DNA of 64,000 nucleotides from an uncultured Aquabacterium sp. (lineage in GTDB: Bacteria; Pseudomonadota; Gammaproteobacteria; Burkholderiales; Burkholderiaceae_C). The notes under the pieces were generated by a model. It saw nothing but the letters and a program-made list of their open reading frames with translations. It was not told the origin of the DNA and made no database searches. Shown one piece after another: positions 16,541-24,822 of the stretch. Position 1 is the first letter of the stretch; each line of letters starts with the position of its first letter. The position numbers and the translations under genes are program-made. The stretch is taken from NCBI RefSeq assembly GCF_913773725.1, contig NZ_CAJYGK010000115.1, positions 186,001-250,000 on the forward strand, in the 5' to 3' direction.

Positions 16541-17569
16541 ATGAAAAAGGCCTACGTGTCGCCCTTCGTCAACCACACGAACGAGTACATCAACCGCGTG
16601 AAGGCCATCGTGGCGGCGTGCGGGTATGACGTGCAGCCGCTGTCCTTTCGCACACTGCTGTCCCGGCGCGTGACGGGTCTCTTCGACCCGGGCAACGTCG
16701 TGCTGGTCCACTGGCTCGAAGCGCGAGCCTTTTCCGAAGGGCATCGCGGCGCCGGGCTCCGGCTGGCCGGGCTGGCCCAGTTCATGGTGTATGCCGTCGT
16801 TCTGCTCATCATGCGGGCCAGGCTGGTCTATTTCGTGCACGACCACGCCGTACATGACCTCACGGGTTGGCGCCGCACGTTCTCCGTGTGGCTCATTCGC
16901 CTGCTGTCCCGGCTGGCCGATGTCCGGGTCGTGCATGACCCGAGCCATGCCGGCCGCTACCGGGCGGCCTATCTCCCGCATCCGCTCTACCGCGATCAGC
17001 TGCCTTCCGAGTTGGGGTCTGCGCGCACGCCTGGCACGGCGCCCTTGCGGGCCGGCATCCTCGGCGCTGTGCGTCCGTACAAACAGATCGAGCACATCAT
17101 CGACTTGTGGCCCGCTGGACCTTCGTTGCGGATTCGAGGCCGCGCCGACCCGGCCTACGAGCAGGTGCTGCGAAGCCATTTGGCTCGCCGGGGTCCCGAT
17201 GTGCCCATCGAACTGGTGACCGGGTTCATGACCCGGGATGACTTCGCCCATGAGATGGAGCAACTCGATGCCCTGATCCTGCCGCATGCCGACGACTCGG
17301 CCCTGGTCAGCGGGGCCTTCTTCGAGGCGATCGGCGCGGTCCCGATCGTGATCGCGCGCAGCAGCCCGTTCATCCAATGGGTGCAAGGGCAATTCGAGGG
17401 CGTGCTGTCATTCGATTCCGACGAGGAGTTCGTGGCTGCCGTGCACCAGGCTCAGGCGATGCAGACACGCATGGCGGAACGGTTGCCTCAGAGCGCCCGT
17501 CGCGCCCAGGAGCTGTTCGGAATCGGCGCTTGCGTGGCCCGCTACGGCCAGGCCATCGGACGGGGTTGA
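16541..17569 (+). CDS. Glycosyltransferase-like protein (GT-B type)
   Basis: A 342-residue protein with the layout of a GT-B glycosyltransferase. The C-terminal half has ILGAVRPYKQIEHIIDLW (donor-domain entry), VTGFMTRDDFAHEMEQLDALILPH and SGAFFEAIGAVPIV, close to GT4-type donor domains. The N-terminal half contains a hydrophobic helix (LAQFMVYAVVLLIM) and VYFVHDHAVHDL, seen in membrane-associated polysaccharide glycosyltransferases. Start 16541 (MKKAYVSPF) is preferred; ATG 16505 lacks support. It is followed after 9 nt by the polytopic protein gene, probably one operon. Substrate unknown. Confidence 0.75.
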   Translation: MKKAYVSPFVNHTNEYINRVKAIVAACGYDVQPLSFRTLLSRRVTGLFDPGNVVLVHWLEARAFSEGHRGAGLRLAGLAQFMVYAVVLLIMRARLVYFVHDHAVHDLTGWRRTFSVWLIRLLSRLADVRVVHDPSHAGRYRAAYLPHPLYRDQLPSELGSARTPGTAPLRAGILGAVRPYKQIEHIIDLWPAGPSLRIRGRADPAYEQVLRSHLARRGPDVPIELVTGFMTRDDFAHEMEQLDALILPHADDSALVSGAFFEAIGAVPIVIARSSPFIQWVQGQFEGVLSFDSDEEFVAAVHQAQAMQTRMAERLPQSARRAQELFGIGACVARYGQAIGRG

Positions 17570-17578
17570 TCGGCCATC

Positions 17579-18967
17579 ATGCAGGCACACAGCACCTCTG
17601 CCGTTCCTCTCTTCGGATGGCGCCATGTCCATGTCCCGGCCCTGATCGCTTACGGGGCGCTGCTCCTTCTCGTGATCTGGCAATTCCGCTATCTGCCCTT
17701 TGCCGATTTCAACGAATGGACGTATCAGGCCTTCATCACCCGCACACTGCTGGACGGGACGGGCAGCGCGGTGTTCTACCTGCGCGAATATCCGGTTCCT
17801 TATGTCACGTCCCAGGCGGTGATGACGGCCTTGAACTTCCTGACCGACCCGGTTACGGCGGGGCGCTGGACGGTCACGTTGTACCTGGCGGCAGCGGCTG
17901 TCGTGGCCCGTCGCTTCGTTGTGGCGAACCGGCTTCGCCCCGAGTTGGCGTATCCGGCCTTGCTCGTCGGCATCGTGTGCAACTCGAGCTTCTGGAGCGG
18001 CTACCTGAACTACCAGTGCGGGCTGCTGGTGCTGATGGCCTATCTCTCGATTCCGTCAGCGCAGCGGCGGCAGCCCTGGGTGGTCTGTCTGGTGTCGTTG
18101 GCCGCGTTTGCCTGTCATGGATTCTGCCTGCTGGCGTTTGGCGTGATGGCGGGCATGCAAGCACTGATTGGATCATGGCGTGAGCGTCTCGCCTTTGCTG
18201 CGGCCATGCTGCCTGCCGCGGCCCTGACGCTGTGGTACCTGCTGGCGAAGTCCAACGACGCCATGCCGGCATTGCATGCCCCCGTCAGCCACGGAGACCT
18301 TCGCTTTCTGGCGTACAAGTTCTACACGCTGAGCAAGGCCGGGCCGTATCAGAACTTCATGATCGGGGATAGGACGGATCTGAATCGCTGGCCTGTGCTG
18401 TTCTGGCTCGGCTGTCTTGCCAATCTGGTCATCTCGGTGCTGCTGCTGGTGTGGCAGTACCGCGCGCTGCGGCGACCGGCCGCCGAGGCCGATGACCTGC
18501 AGGCCCTTCGGTGGGCGGCCATCTCGCTGGGGCTGGCCTGCCTGGTCGCGCCCGCCACGGCAATGCAGATCGTCAACCCCGGCGAGCGCCTGTTGTATCC
18601 GCAGCTTCTGTTGGTCTTCGTGTTGTGCCTCCGCCAGACCGGATCACCGTCCGAGGCGGGGGGGCGCAGCCTGCCCGGACTGGGCGCGGTGGCCGTGCTG
18701 ATGGTGTCGCTGGCCAGCCTCGTCAGCCTGGTTGTCGCGACAGAGAGGGAAGGCTACCAAGCCGTTCGGCCGGATGTGTTCGGTCAGGCCCAGCAAGGCT
18801 ATACGGAGCGCTTCTACTGGCACCGCCCCTATCAGTTTCTGGCCATGCAGGACCACATGATGGCTCGGTATGCGGGCCACCAGCGGCCCGACATGCCGAT
18901 CACCTTCACGACCAGCCTGATCGGCATGATGCCGACCGATCCTCCGATCACACGCCCCACGCCTTGA
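17579..18967 (+). CDS. Polytopic membrane protein, possible GT-C glycosyltransferase
   Basis: A 462-residue inner-membrane protein with about ten hydrophobic segments and a soluble C-terminal part (from about 395). I do not recognise a named family. The first extracytoplasmic loop contains FADFNEWTYQAFITRTLLDG, where acidic residues follow TM1, as in GT-C enzymes that take sugars from polyprenyl phosphates. A second such loop holds YREYPVPY-like aromatic residues. The cluster makes a probable polyprenyl-phosphoryl pentose donor, for which a GT-C acceptor enzyme would be needed, so this is a candidate. O-antigen polymerase-like function is the alternative. Its last 20 bp overlap the convergent pyruvyltransferase gene. 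Confidence 0.6.
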   Translation: MQAHSTSAVPLFGWRHVHVPALIAYGALLLLVIWQFRYLPFADFNEWTYQAFITRTLLDGTGSAVFYLREYPVPYVTSQAVMTALNFLTDPVTAGRWTVTLYLAAAAVVARRFVVANRLRPELAYPALLVGIVCNSSFWSGYLNYQCGLLVLMAYLSIPSAQRRQPWVVCLVSLAAFACHGFCLLAFGVMAGMQALIGSWRERLAFAAAMLPAAALTLWYLLAKSNDAMPALHAPVSHGDLRFLAYKFYTLSKAGPYQNFMIGDRTDLNRWPVLFWLGCLANLVISVLLLVWQYRALRRPAAEADDLQALRWAAISLGLACLVAPATAMQIVNPGERLLYPQLLLVFVLCLRQTGSPSEAGGRSLPGLGAVAVLMVSLASLVSLVVATEREGYQAVRPDVFGQAQQGYTERFYWHRPYQFLAMQDHMMARYAGHQRPDMPITFTTSLIGMMPTDPPITRPTP

Positions 18968-19949
18968 ATGCGACCAGCGCCTCCTCGACCGAGCCGACAG
19001 GGCGGGCTGTCGGGGCGTCTCGTGTCCAGGCAGCCATGTAGCCGTGGATCTTGCCGTAGTTGTTGTCGAGGACCAGATGAGGCTTGCCCAGCAGAACCGA
19101 CAGGATGTGGGCGTGCAGCCGGTCTGTCAGCACATGATGGCCTTGCTCCAGCAGACGCAGGCCGCGGTTCACCCGCGTTTCGGCCAGCCGCTGGTACTTG
19201 GCCAGCCGCACGCGTTGAGCTCCCTGGCGCCCGGCCGCAACCGATCTCAGCGCCGATCCTACCTTGACGAAGCGCAGGTAGGTGGCTGGTTCTTCGAGCC
19301 AGTCGGCCGCCATCACGCCGGGGCGGTTGAGCACCGGTGAAAAGTCGAACCCCGACTGCTCGACGTCCTGCCGGATGAGGCAGAACACCGGAGCACGTGG
19401 AGGGGTGTGGGCTTGGATCGGACCGATCCCGAATGCCGAATCCGGGCTCATGCCGCACTGCTTGCCCAGCTCGGCCGCTGCCTGTTCGAAGCTGCGTCGG
19501 TCTCGGGCCAGCACGTGCACATCGCCGTGCTGCCGCGCCAGAGCCCAGAACTGCCGAGCGCGCTCGCTGCTCTTGAAGTGGATGGACTGCGGCATCTGGA
19601 TGATGCGCCGATCCGGAAAGTCGCGGATCAGGCGTTCGCGCAGGTTCTGGTGGCGTAGCCACAGGTCGCCCAGGTTGCCGCCGCCATGGATGAGGATGGG
19701 ACCGTCCGGATGCGCCCGTCGCAAGGCGTCCGGGTCGTACTGGCCGCAGTCGCAGACATAGCGTGGCACTTTGCCCTGCGTGGCTTGCAGCACCTCGATT
19801 TCACCCAGCCAGATGGCGCTGTCGCCCACGTTGCCATGGTCGGGGAAGTCGATGAGCGCGTACTCCTCGCCCGGCGCCAGCAGGGTGAGCATGGTCTGCT
19901 TCAGCAGGGCAATCTGGGACTGGATGAAAGCGGCATTCTCATTGGTCAT
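18948..19949 (-). CDS. Polysaccharide pyruvyltransferase family protein
   Basis: A 333-residue cytoplasmic enzyme predicted to add a pyruvate ketal from phosphoenolpyruvate to a sugar of the repeat unit. Family motifs are FPDHGNVGDSAIWLGE near 34-49, LIHGGGNLGDLWLRHQ, IIQMPQSIHF and, late, HVLTDRLHAHILSVLLGKPH with the conserved Asp-Arg-His-His. Length is normal for ExoV/EpsO-like proteins. The start overlaps the Wzx stop by 11 nt, so it belongs to the minus-strand unit GT31-Wzx-pyruvyltransferase. Pyruvylation would add negative charge to the polymer. Confidence 0.9.
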   Translation of the reverse strand: MTNENAAFIQSQIALLKQTMLTLLAPGEEYALIDFPDHGNVGDSAIWLGEIEVLQATQGKVPRYVCDCGQYDPDALRRAHPDGPILIHGGGNLGDLWLRHQNLRERLIRDFPDRRIIQMPQSIHFKSSERARQFWALARQHGDVHVLARDRRSFEQAAAELGKQCGMSPDSAFGIGPIQAHTPPRAPVFCLIRQDVEQSGFDFSPVLNRPGVMAADWLEEPATYLRFVKVGSALRSVAAGRQGAQRVRLAKYQRLAETRVNRGLRLLEQGHHVLTDRLHAHILSVLLGKPHLVLDNNYGKIHGYMAAWTRDAPTARPVGSVEEALVAFKAWGV

Positions 19950-21435
19950 GGGGACTCACCTGATGGGGAATGAACTTGTGGCGGAGCTTGCCGAGCAGAG
20001 CCAGCAAGTCGGTTTCGGGCCCGTCCGGGCGGGATGACAGCATCCAGAAGGCGAGGTGGGCCGCGAGGTAGGCGAGGCCGCCCAGAAGGCTGACGGCCGC
20101 AAACTCGCCGGCAAGCCACCACCAGCCGGCGTCCGGGCTTGGCAGCACACGGGCCTGCCAGACCACCGCCCCCGCCACGGCAGCGCTCAGCAGCGAGCGT
20201 TCGGTGGACCGCAATTGCGTCGTCATGGACAGCCCGGAGAGTCGTCGCACCACCGTCATGTTGAGCACGATGGTGGCCAGTCCCGTGACGGCGCGTGCCT
20301 GTAACACCATGACGAGACCGCCGAACCACGCGGCGGCCGCGATCACCGGCACCCGCACGGCGAACATGGCGAGATCGCGCATGAACAGCAGGCGTGTGGC
20401 TCCCAGGGCCATGGCCAGCGGCCGGACGGGTGAGGCCAGCGTCTGCAAGGCAAACACGGCCGCCAGCATCTGGATGATGATGACGGCGTCGAGCCATTTC
20501 TCGCCCAGCACCAGTCGCACGATCACCTCGGCCTGCAGAGCGAACAGCATGCCGACCGGCATCGCGGCGGCCACGATGATTGCCTGGGCCCTGAGGTAGC
20601 CGCGCTGGAGCCGGGGCGGGTCGTCCACCACCGCCCTCAATCCGGGGAACAGCGCCTGCTCGATGGGGCCGATGGTCTCGCGTGTGGGCAGTGCAGCCAG
20701 CTTGTCCCCCACGGTGTACAGCCCCAGCGCGCGGGCGCCCATGCTGGCGCCGATGAACAAGTGGTCCAGCCGCCAGTTCAGCGTGTTGACGATCTGGCCG
20801 AGAGACAGCCACACCGAGAACGACAGCAGGTCGCGCATGTGGCCCAGCGAGAAGCGGGGGCGGTAGGGTACGACGATGTAGGACGTGGCCACACCGGCGA
20901 CCTGCGTACACAGCAGGCCGACGACCAGCGCCCAGTGGCTTCGGAACACATAGGCGACGGCAATGCTGGCCACGACGCCGGCCATCTTCTGGGCCACCAG
21001 CACGGCAAACTCCTGCCAGAAGACGAGCTGACGGGTCAGTACCACGACGCGCGGATTGGCTGCCCCGTTGATGAACACCGACAGGCCCATCCAGCACATC
21101 ACCGGCACCAGGCGCTCATCGTGGTACAGCTCGGCCACCCAAGGCGAGGCCGCTGCGAACCCCGCGCCGATGAGCCCCCCCCGGATGAGGTTCATGGTCC
21201 AGGCGGTATGGAAGTGCTCCTCGGTCGGCTTGGCATGGTGGACCAGCGAGGATGCCAGCGACAGCTCCGTGACCGCAGCCAGCACCTCCAGCATCGTGAG
21301 TGCCAGTGCGACCAGACCGAAGTCCTCCGGTGTCAGGAGTCGGGCGAGGATGAAGGTGCTGCACAGAGCAAGCACGGTGACGACCGCCTTCGCGGCCGAC
21401 AGCCACAGCACACCTTTTGCCAGTTGGGCTTTCAT
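19939..21435 (-). CDS. Wzx-type polysaccharide flippase (MOP superfamily), copy 1
   Basis: A 498-residue integral membrane protein of the WzxC/MOP exporter type, expected to flip polyprenyl-diphosphate-linked repeat units to the periplasm. It begins MKAQLAKGVLWLSAAKAVV and shows LLTPEDFGLVALA in the first loop, typical of WzxC-like proteins, with about 12 to 14 hydrophobic segments. Start 21435 is set by alignment to the family and by the GT31-like gene ending 14 nt upstream; a longer open frame to 21699 runs inside that gene. The second flippase of the window, at 40024, is only distantly similar. Confidence 0.9.
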   Translation of the reverse strand: MKAQLAKGVLWLSAAKAVVTVLALCSTFILARLLTPEDFGLVALALTMLEVLAAVTELSLASSLVHHAKPTEEHFHTAWTMNLIRGGLIGAGFAAASPWVAELYHDERLVPVMCWMGLSVFINGAANPRVVVLTRQLVFWQEFAVLVAQKMAGVVASIAVAYVFRSHWALVVGLLCTQVAGVATSYIVVPYRPRFSLGHMRDLLSFSVWLSLGQIVNTLNWRLDHLFIGASMGARALGLYTVGDKLAALPTRETIGPIEQALFPGLRAVVDDPPRLQRGYLRAQAIIVAAAMPVGMLFALQAEVIVRLVLGEKWLDAVIIIQMLAAVFALQTLASPVRPLAMALGATRLLFMRDLAMFAVRVPVIAAAAWFGGLVMVLQARAVTGLATIVLNMTVVRRLSGLSMTTQLRSTERSLLSAAVAGAVVWQARVLPSPDAGWWWLAGEFAAVSLLGGLAYLAAHLAFWMLSSRPDGPETDLLALLGKLRHKFIPHQVSPHDQ

Positions 21436-21448
21436 GGGGTCGTCCGGG

Positions 21449-22522
21449 TCAGTAGGCGTCCACCGCCTTGAGCAGGCTGCGCATGGGGGCAGGGCGCGTT
21501 CGCCCACCCAGCCGGAGCAGGGTGTCGGACACGAAGGCGTCTTCGTACAGCGCTGTGCGAACCAGGCCATCGAAGTAGACATGGGCCCACACAAAGCGCT
21601 GCAGTGCGGCGCGGTTGAGCACATAGCCGTGCTCGCCCGTGCACCAGGAGAGTGCGCCCATGTAGGTGTAGGGCGTGTCGTTGATGGCAGTGTCGCCACA
21701 CTTCCCGAGGTGCCAGATCCGGTTGTGTCCAGCCGGATAAGGGCTGTGGTAGTGGTGCCCCCACTGAGTGGGGGCCCGGCATCGCGTGGCCTGGCTCATT
21801 AGACGAGCCAGTGAATGGGTGTCACCCGCGCGATGGTCATCGTCCACCTTCAGCACGGCCTTCACCTCGGGGACCATCGCCAGCACGAAGTAGGCGGCCG
21901 CGACCTTGCCCGCCAAGTGATCGTAGCTGTCGGCCACGGGTACGCAGAGCGCATCCAGGGAGGCGTCCCAGCGGAACAGGGACGAGGTGGGGTCCCCGCC
22001 CACCACGTTGAGCTGGCTGATGCCACGCGTCTCGAGCGACGCGAAGCTGACCGATGACTGCACGGCCCGACCGATCCGGGGGCGGCAGGTCATGTGCATC
22101 ACCACGTGGGGTGTCAGTCGGCCTCGCAGGTCATCCAGCAGCTGCTGATGAACCAGACAGAACGCAAGTCCGTAGGCGTGAAAGGTCTCGGCGTCCCGGG
22201 CATCGGTCGACGCCATCCAGCGTGTGACCGATAACAGGGCTGCATCTCGGGTCTCGGTCTGCGGACTGTCCATCAGCGCCAGCGCCTCGCGGGCCTTGGA
22301 CTTGAGCACCGCCACGGCGTCGGGCGCACCCTTGCGGCGTGACGCCATCGGTGGGCGTTCCAGCAACGCATTCAGAACCTGCCGAAGCGCCGTGTCAGCA
22401 TGATGACGGTCTTGGTCGATACGGCTCAGGCGATGAGCCAACTCCCGGTGGAACCGGTGACGCCGGCGCAGGTCGCGCAGCCATTGAACGAGGACATCGG
22501 GGAGAGAGGTCATTGCCAGCAT
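21449..22522 (-). CDS. GT31-like glycosyltransferase
   Basis: A 357-residue protein with features of beta-1,3-glycosyltransferases (GT31, better known from eukaryotes). These are a metal-binding acidic motif VLKVDDDHRAG (224-233), an aromatic GALSWCTGEHGYVLNR strand before it reaches the catalytic region, and a late YEDAFVSDTLLRLGG matching the conserved E-D-V motif of GT31. The N-terminal 100 residues are charged and helical and do not match anything I know. Two ATGs (22522 and 22513) are possible starts. It leads the unit with Wzx and pyruvyltransferase. Acceptor and donor are unknown. Confidence 0.7.
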   Translation of the reverse strand: MLAMTSLPDVLVQWLRDLRRRHRFHRELAHRLSRIDQDRHHADTALRQVLNALLERPPMASRRKGAPDAVAVLKSKAREALALMDSPQTETRDAALLSVTRWMASTDARDAETFHAYGLAFCLVHQQLLDDLRGRLTPHVVMHMTCRPRIGRAVQSSVSFASLETRGISQLNVVGGDPTSSLFRWDASLDALCVPVADSYDHLAGKVAAAYFVLAMVPEVKAVLKVDDDHRAGDTHSLARLMSQATRCRAPTQWGHHYHSPYPAGHNRIWHLGKCGDTAINDTPYTYMGALSWCTGEHGYVLNRAALQRFVWAHVYFDGLVRTALYEDAFVSDTLLRLGGRTRPAPMRSLLKAVDAY

Positions 22523-22547
22523 GACGTTTTACCGTGCAATAGTGCCG

Positions 22548-22586
22548 CCCCCGCAACGGGAGGTAACAGCCTCCGTTATGTGGGGG
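22548..22586. repeat. Dyad in the divergent region before the GT31-like gene
   Basis: AACGGGAGG (22555-22563) mirrors CCTCCGTT (22570-22577), flanked by CCCCC (22548-22552) and GGGGG (22582-22586). It lies in the presumed leader or promoter of the GT31-like gene and about 230 bp upstream of the glycosidase gene. It could be an operator or a leader hairpin; nothing in the sequence decides between them. Confidence 0.35.
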
Positions 22587-22814
22587 TGAAAAGGGCCGTG
22601 CACTAGTTCGCATGCCGCATCGGCATCGGCCAAAAGCAGGGGGTCCTTCGTGATCTTGTGCACGGTTGCGAAGCGCACTGGCTGAGCGAGTGGGCTTGCA
22701 AGGCGATACATGCTCGTGCGCGCAGAGGGGGTGGCGTCACTAGCATTCGCTTCGCCTTCTCGACTTTGTTTTGCCATGTCTTTCTCTTCGCTCCATGATC
22801 GTTCGCCGGTCAGC

Positions 22815-24818
22815 ATGAAACTGCTGGTGATCAGCGCCCTTGTCTGTGCAGCCCTGACCGCCTGTGGTGGTGGCGGCGGTGGTAGTTCAAGCTCTCTCAC
22901 ATCTGCTCCTCAGGCCGCTGGTGCCGAATCCGACGACCAGCACGAATCGGCGCAAGGCATGCTGGTCGCTTCGAGCACCAGCACGCTGGCCGCGACGACG
23001 AGCTACCTTGCAGACCTCAATGCCGCGGCCTGGGCTGCAGCGGAGTCGGTCGAAGACTTCAACAGCTACAGTGCGCTCGACGGCGCATTGGTTCCGCGGT
23101 GGTTGTTCACCAACGGACCCGAGTTCGCGGGTGCTGCGGGCACCATGGCAATGGCCAGCTCGCAAAGTGATCGCCACGCTGATCTGGTCGCCGATCTGGG
23201 TTGTGGCACCACCGACGTCATTCCCGCACCGAAGTCCGGCTGTGGCCGCTATGTCTCGGGCACCCGCAACTTCAGCGCGCCGTTCACGGTCTCCGATCCT
23301 TCCACCGCCCGCATGCTGATGCGCGTCCGTCGCACCCAGCCACTGCTGGCCACAGGCATGCGTGTGCGTGACATGTCGGGTCAGATGCTGCAGTTCAACC
23401 TGCCTGGTCAGACCATCGAAGGCGTGCTGGGCGATGGCTGGACGCACGTCTCCGTACCGCTGCGTGCCCCGGCGAGCTACTGGGGTGGCATGAACAACGG
23501 CGTGCTGCAGGGTGGGGTCACTGGCGTGTCGCTGACGGTGGGACAGCAGTCGCTCGTGGGGCCCCGCGGCACCGTGCAGTTCGACGACATCCGCGTCGTG
23601 CGGAGCAATGCCGTCGAGGTCGGTCTCACGGGCCAGGAGCCCGTGCTGTCCAACGGCGTCATCGCGAAGACCACCGACCGCATGGCCACCGGCGCCTCGT
23701 TCTATCGCATCTCGGACGCCAGCATGAAGCTGGCCTCCGAAGCGGGCTTCAATGTCATCCGCCTGGATCTGTTCTGGGAGCAGGTGCAGCGCAATGGCCG
23801 CTTCGACTTCTCGATCTACGAGACGGTGCTGACCCGATTGGCCAAGTACGGCATGAAGGCCTTGTTCATTCTGGACTACGGCCATCCCGACTTCGGGGGC
23901 GGTTCGCCGCAGACCGAAGCCAGCCGTGCGGCTTACGTGGAGTTTGCCCGTCAGGCCGCGCGCTTTGCGATGGGCCGCAACGTGGTGGCCTTCGAGGTCT
24001 GGAACGAGCCCGACAACACGACCTTCTGGCGTGACGGTGATCCCCGCACCTACGCTGCCCTGCTGGGTCCCACCGTGGCGGCCATCAAGTCGATCGACCC
24101 GAACCGCAAGGTGCTCAACGGCGGGCCGTCGTGGGTCAACCTGCCCTACGTGCTGGATCTGGCGCGAACCGGGCAACTGGCAGGCATCGACGGCTTTGCC
24201 ATCCACCCCTATCGCAAGGGCGCACCCGAGACCTTCGCCGGCGACCTCGCCTCGCTTCGGTATGTCCTGAAGTCGCAAGGCGTCACGGCCCCCGTGTGGA
24301 GCACCGAATGGGGCTATACCTCGGGTGGGCTGAACACCTCGACCTTCGGCGACGGACACGACACACGGGCTCGTACCTGGCAGGCCAAGATGGTTCTGAG
24401 GACCATGCTGACCCAGATGTCGATGAACCTGCCGATGATGATGACCTTCGAACTGCTGGACCGCGGAAGCGACCCGGCCAACCCGGAGTACAACTACGGC
24501 ATGCTGACGTCGACCCTGGCTCCCAAGCCGGCCTATGTTGCGGCAAAGCAGCTTTTTACCCTGACTGGAAGTAAGAATTACAAGGGGGTTGTGACGGGTT
24601 TGCCGGCCAACGTGCATGCCATGAAGTGGGATGGCGATGGCAAGGTCACCTACGCTGTCTGGATGGACTCGTCGCAGTCGACGACCCGGTTGTCGATCCC
24701 GTCGGGCGCTCAGGTTCAGGCCTGGGATGGCTCGATCCCTGAGACGGTGATCGGTGCTTCGAATACGCGTCAACTCAACCTCACGATGGACTCGGGTCCC
24801 ATCTACGTGACGTTCTGA
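22815..24818 (+). CDS. Lipoprotein glycoside hydrolase, PslG/GH39-like
   Basis: A 667-residue predicted lipoprotein. The start at 22815 gives a short signal with lipobox LTAC (Cys17) followed by a poly-Gly/Ser linker. A region of about 100-290 looks like a carbohydrate-binding beta-sandwich. The (beta/alpha)8 clan-A domain follows with acid/base Glu398 (FEVWNEPDN) and probable nucleophile Glu498 (STEWGY), and a small C-terminal beta domain. PslG of Pseudomonas, with this fold, cuts its own exopolysaccharide Psl in the periplasm. By analogy this enzyme likely edits or clears the polymer made here. It is a lone plus-strand gene between two minus-strand operons, converging on the Wzy-like gene 4 bp away. 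Confidence 0.82.
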   Translation: MKLLVISALVCAALTACGGGGGGSSSSLTSAPQAAGAESDDQHESAQGMLVASSTSTLAATTSYLADLNAAAWAAAESVEDFNSYSALDGALVPRWLFTNGPEFAGAAGTMAMASSQSDRHADLVADLGCGTTDVIPAPKSGCGRYVSGTRNFSAPFTVSDPSTARMLMRVRRTQPLLATGMRVRDMSGQMLQFNLPGQTIEGVLGDGWTHVSVPLRAPASYWGGMNNGVLQGGVTGVSLTVGQQSLVGPRGTVQFDDIRVVRSNAVEVGLTGQEPVLSNGVIAKTTDRMATGASFYRISDASMKLASEAGFNVIRLDLFWEQVQRNGRFDFSIYETVLTRLAKYGMKALFILDYGHPDFGGGSPQTEASRAAYVEFARQAARFAMGRNVVAFEVWNEPDNTTFWRDGDPRTYAALLGPTVAAIKSIDPNRKVLNGGPSWVNLPYVLDLARTGQLAGIDGFAIHPYRKGAPETFAGDLASLRYVLKSQGVTAPVWSTEWGYTSGGLNTSTFGDGHDTRARTWQAKMVLRTMLTQMSMNLPMMMTFELLDRGSDPANPEYNYGMLTSTLAPKPAYVAAKQLFTLTGSKNYKGVVTGLPANVHAMKWDGDGKVTYAVWMDSSQSTTRLSIPSGAQVQAWDGSIPETVIGASNTRQLNLTMDSGPIYVTF

Positions 24819-24822
24819 CCGG

